Of a stretch of 64,000 bases of DNA, positions 58,918 through 64,000 are shown in pieces (position 1 is the first letter of the stretch; the number at the start of each line of letters is the position of its first letter). Where the stretch lies: the NCBI GenBank assembly GCA_040376925.1, contig JBEIPU010000003.1, positions 1 to 64,000 of the forward strand, given 5' to 3'. The position numbers and the translations under genes are program-made. The notes beneath the pieces are model-generated. The model saw only the letters and a program-made list of their open reading frames with translations, made no database searches and was not told where the DNA came from. Origin of the DNA: RAM1 sp040376925 (GTDB lineage Bacteria > Pseudomonadota > Gammaproteobacteria > Burkholderiales > Burkholderiaceae_C).

Positions 58918-60321
58918 ATGAAACACCCCCTGCAGCGCCTGCTGACCCTGATTTGCCTTGCATTGCCGCTGGGCTTTGTCCCCGCCGCCGGTGCCCAGGC
59001 TCCCGTCAAAGCCGAACAATTCACCCTGGCCAACGGCCTGACCCTGATCATCAAGCCCGACCGGCGCGCGCCCACTGCAGTGCACATGCTGTGGGTGCGC
59101 GCGGGCGCCATGGACGAAGTGGACGGCACCAGCGGCGTCGCCCATGTGCTGGAGCACATGCTGTTCAAGGGCACACCTGACGTAGGCGTGGGCGAGTTTT
59201 CGCGCCGGGTGGCGGCCCTGGGCGGGCGTGAAAACGCGTTCACCGCGCGCGACTACACCGGCTACTACCAGCAGATCCCGGCAGGCCGGCTGGAAGACGT
59301 GATGAAGCTGGAGTCCGACCGCTTTGCGCGCAACCAGTGGGCCGACGAGGAATTCCGCAAGGAACTGGAGGTGGTCAAGGAAGAGCGCCGCCTGCGCACC
59401 GAGGACAACCCCCGGGCCCTGCTGTATGAGCAGCTCAACGCCACGGCCTTTCTGGCGTCGCCCTACCGCCGGCCCATTGTGGGCTGGATGAGCGACCTGG
59501 ACGCCATGACCCCCGACGACGCCCGGGCGTTTTACCGCCAGTGGTACACGCCCGCCAATGCGGCGGTGGTGGTCGCGGGCGACGTGGACGTGGCCCAGGT
59601 GCGCGCGCTGGCGGAAAAATACTACGGCGTCATCCCCGCCCGGGCCGTGCCCGCGCGCAAACCGCGTACCGAGCCCGTGCAGGCCGGTATCCGCCGCATC
59701 GAGTTCAAGGCCCCGGCCGAACAGGCTTATGTGGCCATGGCGTTCAAGGTGCCGCAGCTGCGCACGTTTGACCCTTCACCCGAGGCCGACGAGGCCCTGG
59801 CGCTGACGGTGCTGGCCGCCGTGCTGGACGGCTACACCGGCGCACGCCTGAACCGCGCGCTGGAGCAGGGCCCTGACCGCGTGGCCGACAGCGCCGGTGC
59901 GTACAACGGCCTGTGGGGCCGCGGCCCGCAGGTGTTTGTGCTGGACGCCGTGCCTGCGCCCGGCAAGACCACCGAGCAGGTGGAAGCGGCCCTGCGCGAG
60001 CAAGTGGCGCGCGTGGCCCAGGGCGGCGTGACCGAGGCAGAGCTTGCGCGCGTGAAGACGCGCTGGGTGGCCGGCGAGGTGTACAAGCTCGATTCCGTGA
60101 TGAACCAGGCGCGTGAGCTGGGTAGCCAGTGGGCGCTGGGCCTGCCGCTGGACGCAGGCGAGCGCCTGATCCAGCGCCTGCGCGCAGTGACGGCGCAGCA
60201 GGTGCAGGCGGTGGCGGCCAAATACTTTGGCGACGACCAGCTCACCGTGGCCGTGCTGCGCCCGCAGCCGGTGGACAAGAACCGCAAGCCCCGCGCTGCA
60301 CCCACCGGCTCGCGCCACTGA
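58918..60321 (+). CDS. M16 zinc peptidase, catalytic subunit
   Basis: A 467-residue exported protein (signal peptide ends near GAQAP) of the pitrilysin/insulinase family. The inverted zinc motif HVLEHMLF (HxxEH) and the downstream glutamate in VVKEERR mark it as the catalytic partner. It is followed 9 nt later by a paralogue without the zinc motif, the usual heterodimer in proteobacteria. Likely role: degradation of peptides in the periplasm. Confidence 0.92.
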   Translation: MKHPLQRLLTLICLALPLGFVPAAGAQAPVKAEQFTLANGLTLIIKPDRRAPTAVHMLWVRAGAMDEVDGTSGVAHVLEHMLFKGTPDVGVGEFSRRVAALGGRENAFTARDYTGYYQQIPAGRLEDVMKLESDRFARNQWADEEFRKELEVVKEERRLRTEDNPRALLYEQLNATAFLASPYRRPIVGWMSDLDAMTPDDARAFYRQWYTPANAAVVVAGDVDVAQVRALAEKYYGVIPARAVPARKPRTEPVQAGIRRIEFKAPAEQAYVAMAFKVPQLRTFDPSPEADEALALTVLAAVLDGYTGARLNRALEQGPDRVADSAGAYNGLWGRGPQVFVLDAVPAPGKTTEQVEAALREQVARVAQGGVTEAELARVKTRWVAGEVYKLDSVMNQARELGSQWALGLPLDAGERLIQRLRAVTAQQVQAVAAKYFGDDQLTVAVLRPQPVDKNRKPRAAPTGSRH

Positions 60322-60330
60322 GGAGCCGGC

Positions 60331-61686
60331 ATGAACATGAAGCTGAACCAACCCTTGCGCGCCCTGTGCGCCGTGCTGTTGCTGGGCGGCCTGCAGGCTG
60401 CCCAGGCGGCGCTGCCGATCGAGAAATTCACCCTGCCCAACGGGGCGCAGGTCTGGCTGGCGCAAAGCCCAGGCCTGCCCATGGTGGATGTGCAGATCGA
60501 CTTTGATGCCGGCAGCCGGCGCGACCCGGCCGAACAGGCCGGCCTGGCGTCGGTGACTGCGTCCATGATGTCCAAGGGCCTCGTCGCGCGTGACGGCCAG
60601 CCGGCACTGGACGAAAACTCCCTCAGCGAAGCCTGGGCCGACCTGGGCGCGTCGTTTGGCGGCAGCGCCGGCAGCGACCGCATGAGCTTTGGCCTGCGCT
60701 CGCTGACCTACCCCGACCTGCTGCCGCGCGCCGTGGCGCTGGCCGCGCGCCAGCTGGCCGAGCCGGCGTTTCCCGCGGACATCTGGCAGCGTGACCGCGA
60801 ACGCATGGTGGCGTCCATCAAGGAGGCCAACACCCGCCCCGCCACCATTGCCGCCCGGGCCTATGGCCAGGCGGTGTACGGTACCCACCCCTATGGCCGT
60901 GAGGTGACCGAGCAGACGCTGGCGCGCATTGCCGTGGCCGACATGCAGGCCCTGCACGCGCGCATGTTGGTGCCCTGCCGGGCCAAGGTCAGCATCGTCG
61001 GCGCCGTGACCCGCGCACAGGCGCAGACGCTGGTGGGCCAGCTGCTGGCGCGCCTGCCGGCCAGCACGCCTAAGCGCTGCGCGGCCCTGCCGCCGGTGGG
61101 GGAGGTGGCCGCGCTCGCCCAGCCGAGCGAACAGGCGATCCCGTTTGAGTCAGCCCAGGCGCATGTGTTCATCGGCCAGCCCGGCTTTCGCCGCATGGAC
61201 CCGGACTATTTCCCGCTGATCGTGGGCAACTACATCCTGGGTGGCGGCGGCTTTGTGTCGCGCCTGTCCAGCGAGGTGCGCGAAAAACGCGGACTGAGCT
61301 ACAGCGTGTACAGCTATTTCTCGCCGGGGCTGCATGCGGGCGCGTTCACCGTGGGCCTGCAGACCCGACCCGACCAGGCCGCCCAGGCGGTGCAGGTGGC
61401 GCGGGATGTGTTGCAGGCCTTTGTGGCCGACGGCCCGACCGAGGCCGAGCTGCGCGCGGCCAAGGACAACCTGGTGGGCGGCTTTGCACTGCGCATCGAC
61501 ACCAACCGCAAGCTGCTGGACAACATCTCCGGCATCGCCTGGAACGACCTGCCGCTCAACTACCTGGACACCTGGACGCAGCAGGTGGACCGCGTCACGG
61601 TGGCAGACATCAAGGCCGCCTTCGCCCGCAAGCTGCAACCGCAGCGCATGGCGACCGTGGTGGTGGGCGGGCCGGCCCGTCCTTGA
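60331..61686 (+). CDS. M16 peptidase-like, non-catalytic subunit
   Basis: A 451-residue exported paralogue of the preceding gene (signal ends near AQAAL). The zinc-binding HxxEH is replaced by SVTASMMSKG, so it cannot be catalytic. The conserved arginine and tyrosine region (SSEVREKRGLSYSVYSY) that helps bind substrate in M16 partners is kept. It probably forms a clam-shell dimer with the catalytic subunit. Confidence 0.9.
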   Translation: MNMKLNQPLRALCAVLLLGGLQAAQAALPIEKFTLPNGAQVWLAQSPGLPMVDVQIDFDAGSRRDPAEQAGLASVTASMMSKGLVARDGQPALDENSLSEAWADLGASFGGSAGSDRMSFGLRSLTYPDLLPRAVALAARQLAEPAFPADIWQRDRERMVASIKEANTRPATIAARAYGQAVYGTHPYGREVTEQTLARIAVADMQALHARMLVPCRAKVSIVGAVTRAQAQTLVGQLLARLPASTPKRCAALPPVGEVAALAQPSEQAIPFESAQAHVFIGQPGFRRMDPDYFPLIVGNYILGGGGFVSRLSSEVREKRGLSYSVYSYFSPGLHAGAFTVGLQTRPDQAAQAVQVARDVLQAFVADGPTEAELRAAKDNLVGGFALRIDTNRKLLDNISGIAWNDLPLNYLDTWTQQVDRVTVADIKAAFARKLQPQRMATVVVGGPARP

Positions 61687-62094
61687 GGTCAAGGGTTTAC
61701 CCTTGCTACCTGTCAAGGTTGACAGGGGTTTGCAACACCGTGTCGAAATGTTGCGCAAATATCCAGCCCGGTGCTGTCACACACGCCGGCTCCCGGCGGC
61801 GCCACAACCGGGAATCATGTCTTCGCAGCGCAGGTTGGGCCCCCCCGGCCTGCGATTTCAGGCTACAGCGGACCGTCTGTCACCAGCCGGTCTCTTGTAG
61901 CCGTTTTTTTTGGAGCGGCCCCAGCCCTGCGCATCCAGCGTGATGAAATCGACAGGCGCGCCATCAGGTTGTTATGTTGTGTAACGAGTGCAGCGTTTTT
62001 CTTGCGCATTACGCAGTGCCCAAGTACATAAAAGGCTGGGTGTGCAAGCACTGGCGCCGCATTCGCGGCGCGACCCCGCAGGCGGAGGCCTCAC
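61687..62094. other. 408-bp non-coding region with several hairpins; candidate small RNA
   Basis: No convincing reading frame is present. Structures in order: AAGGG-TTTA-CCCTT (61691-61704), CCTGTCAA-GG-TTGACAGG (61709-61726), CGCAGG...CCTGCG (61829-61854) and a strong terminator at 61861-61911. TTGACA (61719-61724) could be a -35, but no good -10 follows. A transcript ending at the terminator would be about 100-170 nt. The last 180 bp upstream of the next gene holds a weak TTGCGC-N17-TACATA promoter candidate (62002-62030). Confidence 0.4.
61861..61911 (+). terminator. strong rho-independent terminator in the non-coding gap
   Basis: Outer stem GGCTACA (61861-61867) with TGTAGCC (61896-61902), inner stem GACCG/CGGTC, then G and eight Ts. 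It lies 175 nt after the M16 gene stop, too far to be an ordinary immediate terminator, and may end a separate small transcript. Confidence 0.85.
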
Positions 62095-62670
62095 ATGTCG
62101 ATACTCAAGAGTCTTTTTGCAACCAAGGACAGCGCCAAATCCGGTCCTGAAACGGCGCCGGTGAAAATGAACCTGGAAGAGCGCATGGCCTTCCGGCGCG
62201 AAATGCTGTATGAGGCCATCAAGGTGACCATGCAGGCCAGCGGCGTGCTGTCGGCCAGCTACAAGTTCCGCGTGGTGCGCAACGACAAGCGCGGCCACCA
62301 GTACTCGGTGATGATCGACCTGTCCACTGATTTCCTGGCCAACCCCGAGGGCCAGCCTGCACGGCTGGTGGCCGTGGGCGCGAACATCACGCGCAACGCC
62401 ATGGCCCGCTACGGCATCGTGGTGGCCGGTGTGTACTGGCGCGTGAACGAGGAACTGCAGGGCTTTGACAGGGCGCCCGCCGAGGCGGCGCCGGCCGAAC
62501 CGGCCGCGCAGACACCCCGCCAGAAGTACGAGCGCGCCACCGCCGACGAACTGGCCGCCTTTGAGGCGGCCTGGCAAAAGGGCCAGTCGCTGCAGGTGGG
62601 CGACCGCATCTATTCGTCCGACCTCGCGCCGCTGACCGGCGATTCAGGCAGCGACGACAGCCGGCGCTGA
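62095..62670 (+). CDS. conserved hypothetical protein
   Basis: A 191-residue cytoplasmic protein. It begins MSILKSLFATKDSAK; a structured middle (RREMLYEAIKVTMQASGVLSASYKFRVVRNDKRGHQYSVMID read in parts, about 33-85) is followed by an Ala/Pro linker and a short C-terminal domain (ADELAAFEAAWQKGQ). I do not recognise a family with known function; it looks like a Burkholderiales-type conserved protein. It precedes rsmD by 40 nt. Confidence 0.65.
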   Translation: MSILKSLFATKDSAKSGPETAPVKMNLEERMAFRREMLYEAIKVTMQASGVLSASYKFRVVRNDKRGHQYSVMIDLSTDFLANPEGQPARLVAVGANITRNAMARYGIVVAGVYWRVNEELQGFDRAPAEAAPAEPAAQTPRQKYERATADELAAFEAAWQKGQSLQVGDRIYSSDLAPLTGDSGSDDSRR

Positions 62671-62710
62671 TTTGCCGGCGCGGGGGCCGGGGCAGTTAAG
62701 CTGCGCCCTG

Positions 62711-63301
62711 ATGACCTCCCGACACCCCACCTCCCGCGGCGCCCACACGGTGCGCATCATCGGCGGCCAATGGAAGCGTACGCCGCTGCCCGTGGCCGAC
62801 AAGCCCGGCCTGCGTCCCACACCTGACCGCGTGCGCGAGACGCTGTTCAACTGGCTGGGCCAGGACCTGACGGGCTGGCGCTGCGTGGACGCATTTGCCG
62901 GTACCGGCGCTCTAGGCTTTGAAGCCGCTTCGCGCGGCGCCGCGCAGGTGCTGCTGCTGGAGCAGGACGCGGCACTGGTGGCCCAGTTGCGGGCGGTGCA
63001 GCTGCGCATCGGGGCGCATGCGGTGACGGTGCAGCGCGGCGACGGTGTGGCGGGCCTGAAAGCGCTGGCGCCTGGTTCGGTGGACCTGGTGTTTCTGGAC
63101 CCGCCGTTTGGTGCGGGCCTGTATGACGCGGCGCTGGCTGCGTGCGCGGACGCGCTGGCCCCCGGCGCCCAGGTGTACCTGGAGGCGCCCGAAGCCTGGA
63201 GCGATGACCGCCTGGCGCCGCTGGGCCTGCAGGTGCACCGGCACCTGAAGGCCGGCGCGGTGCATGCCCATGTGCTGCAGCGGCTGGCCGAGCCGTCATA
63301 A
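62711..63301 (+). CDS. rsmD: 16S rRNA (guanine-966-N2)-methyltransferase RsmD
   Basis: Methylates G966 of 16S rRNA. The 196-residue protein starts its conserved core with RIIGGQWKRTPLPV and RPTPDRVRETLFNWL, has the SAM-binding FAGTGALGFEA and the catalytic DPPF. ATG at 62711 was chosen over a longer frame. It sits just upstream of coaD, the conserved bacterial gene pair. Confidence 0.95.
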   Translation: MTSRHPTSRGAHTVRIIGGQWKRTPLPVADKPGLRPTPDRVRETLFNWLGQDLTGWRCVDAFAGTGALGFEAASRGAAQVLLLEQDAALVAQLRAVQLRIGAHAVTVQRGDGVAGLKALAPGSVDLVFLDPPFGAGLYDAALAACADALAPGAQVYLEAPEAWSDDRLAPLGLQVHRHLKAGAVHAHVLQRLAEPS

Positions 63302-63350
63302 TGCGCTGCAACATAAGAATCGTTGGACCGGCGCACAAGAGGAGAACTTG

Positions 63351-63851
63351 ATGGCCCATAACGTGATTGCCGTGTACCCCGGCACCTTCGACCCCATGAC
63401 CCTGGGCCATGAGGACGTGGTCCGCCGTGCCACCCAGCTGTTTGACCGCGTGATCGTGGCCGTGGCCGCCGGCCACCACAAGAAGGCCATGTTCACCCTG
63501 CAAGAGCGCATCGAGATGGCCCGCGAGGTGGTGCGCCAGTACCCGCAGGTGGAAGTCGAGAGCTTTTCCGGCCTGCTGCGCGACTTTGTCGTGGCGCGCG
63601 GCGGCAAGGCCATGGTGCGCGGCCTGCGCGCCGTGACCGACTTTGACTATGAATTCCAGCTGGCCGGCATGAACCGCAGCCTGATGCCCGACGTGGAAAC
63701 GGTGTTCCTCACGCCCAGCGACAAATACCAGTTCATCAGCAGCACCTTTGTGCGCGAGATCGCCGTGCTGGGTGGCGAGGTGGACAAGTTCGTCTCGCCC
63801 TCGGTCCAGCAGCGCCTGGCTGAAAAGGTACGCAGCCTGGGCCGCGAATAG
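63351..63851 (+). CDS. coaD: phosphopantetheine adenylyltransferase
   Basis: Fourth step of coenzyme A synthesis: 4'-phosphopantetheine plus ATP to dephospho-CoA. The 166-residue enzyme has YPGTFDPMTLGH (nucleotidyl-transfer HxGH-type site), GLRAVTDFDYE and the ISSTFVR motif. A strong AGAGGAG site precedes ATG 63351. Length is typical. Confidence 0.97.
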   Translation: MAHNVIAVYPGTFDPMTLGHEDVVRRATQLFDRVIVAVAAGHHKKAMFTLQERIEMAREVVRQYPQVEVESFSGLLRDFVVARGGKAMVRGLRAVTDFDYEFQLAGMNRSLMPDVETVFLTPSDKYQFISSTFVREIAVLGGEVDKFVSPSVQQRLAEKVRSLGRE

Positions 63852-63861
63852 GCGGGCCCGC

Positions 63862-64000
63862 TCAGAGCGAACGCAGCCACGCCTGCAGCGTGGCGTTCAC
63901 CGTGTCGGGCTTTTCCATCGTCAGCATGTGGCCGCAGCGCGGCACCATGACCAGCTGCGCCTGCGGTACCAATGCGGCGATTTCATGCGAGCACGCGGGC
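63862..64000 (-). CDS. alpha/beta hydrolase, C-terminal fragment (5' end outside window)
   Basis: The minus strand reads about 45 residues ending in LQAWLRSL and the stop at 63864-63862. CGHMLTMEKP is the typical loop holding the catalytic histidine of alpha/beta hydrolases, preceded by an LVMVPR strand. The remainder lies beyond the window edge. The substrate is unknown. Confidence 0.75.
   Translation of the reverse strand, partial: PACSHEIAALVPQAQLVMVPRCGHMLTMEKPDTVNATLQAWLRSL

Noticed and set aside
61683..62031. Short open frames (about 86 residues) in the gap after the M16 genes
   Set aside because: They overlap one another and the terminator hairpin, lack ribosome sites and show no recognisable protein.
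1..64000. CRISPR arrays, tRNA or rRNA genes, insertion sequences, prophage genes
   Set aside because: No regularly spaced repeats, cloverleaf-type sequences, transposase or phage motifs were seen on either strand by eye; a tRNAscan or ISfinder run would be decisive.

Overview
The window is gene-dense, GC-rich bacterial chromosome. Gene families and order (ctaD-ctaG-ctaE-surf1-ctaA-ctaB-sco, a CIRCE-controlled rpoH, an orphan Bug-type binding protein, BigR-type sulfide genes, ynjBCD, ftsY, rsmD-coaD) point to Burkholderiales, most likely Comamonadaceae; this is judged from family resemblance, not from a database search. No rRNA, tRNA, CRISPR, insertion sequence or prophage was seen.

Layout. 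1-7.1 kb: aa3 cytochrome c oxidase structural, assembly and heme A genes. 7.1-11 kb: a Bug-family binding protein, a membrane protein with a degenerate GGDEF domain, and rpoH behind a perfect CIRCE operator. 11.1-22.4 kb: a selenium block. senB-senC (followed by patatin and TVP38 genes) runs on the minus strand; senA and egtD complete a selenoneine (selenium analogue of ergothioneine) pathway. A divergent ABC transporter of the putative selenate/selenium-oxyanion type (binding protein, ATPase, two permeases) ends in a YHS-domain lipoprotein. 22.5-29.3 kb: six minus-strand genes, most of them coupled by overlapping stop/start codons: REC-like/double-DEP protein, TVP38-flavin disulfide reductase fusion, DUF547, DUF3047, ATP-grasp protein and a second YHS lipoprotein. 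No function is known to me for this set; it is the best candidate here for an undescribed system.

29.4-36.6 kb: a nucleotidyltransferase pair, a two-component system divergent from an ECF sigma factor, and a three-gene operon (APH-like kinase, a fusion of two glycosyltransferase families known from rSAM/selenodomain or arsenosugar loci, nucleoside hydrolase). 36.7-45.8 kb: Tim44-like protein, NhaR-like regulator, tRNA/rRNA modification enzymes (TrhO, RluA-type), hemerythrin, serine hydrolase, an SPFH-Arc operon with a palindromic operator, and MipA. 45.9-49.8 kb: a sulfide/sulfur unit (SulP, two YeeE-type subunits, BigR-type ArsR regulator, divergent persulfide dioxygenase-like hydrolase). 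49.8-64 kb: acyltransferase, DMT exporter with a structured leader, TetR regulator with a 14-bp inverted-repeat operator, ynjBCD transporter, ftsY, an M16 peptidase pair, a structured non-coding gap, rsmD, coaD and the end of an alpha/beta hydrolase.

How it fits together: the selenium block gives a plausible complete route. The transporter imports a selenium oxyanion; the flavoprotein half of SenC may help reduce it; the SelD half of SenC makes selenophosphate; SenB makes a selenosugar; EgtD makes hercynine; SenA joins them. YHS lipoproteins and TVP38 domains recur in both this block and the adjoining six-gene operon, suggesting the two work in related redox or selenium chemistry.
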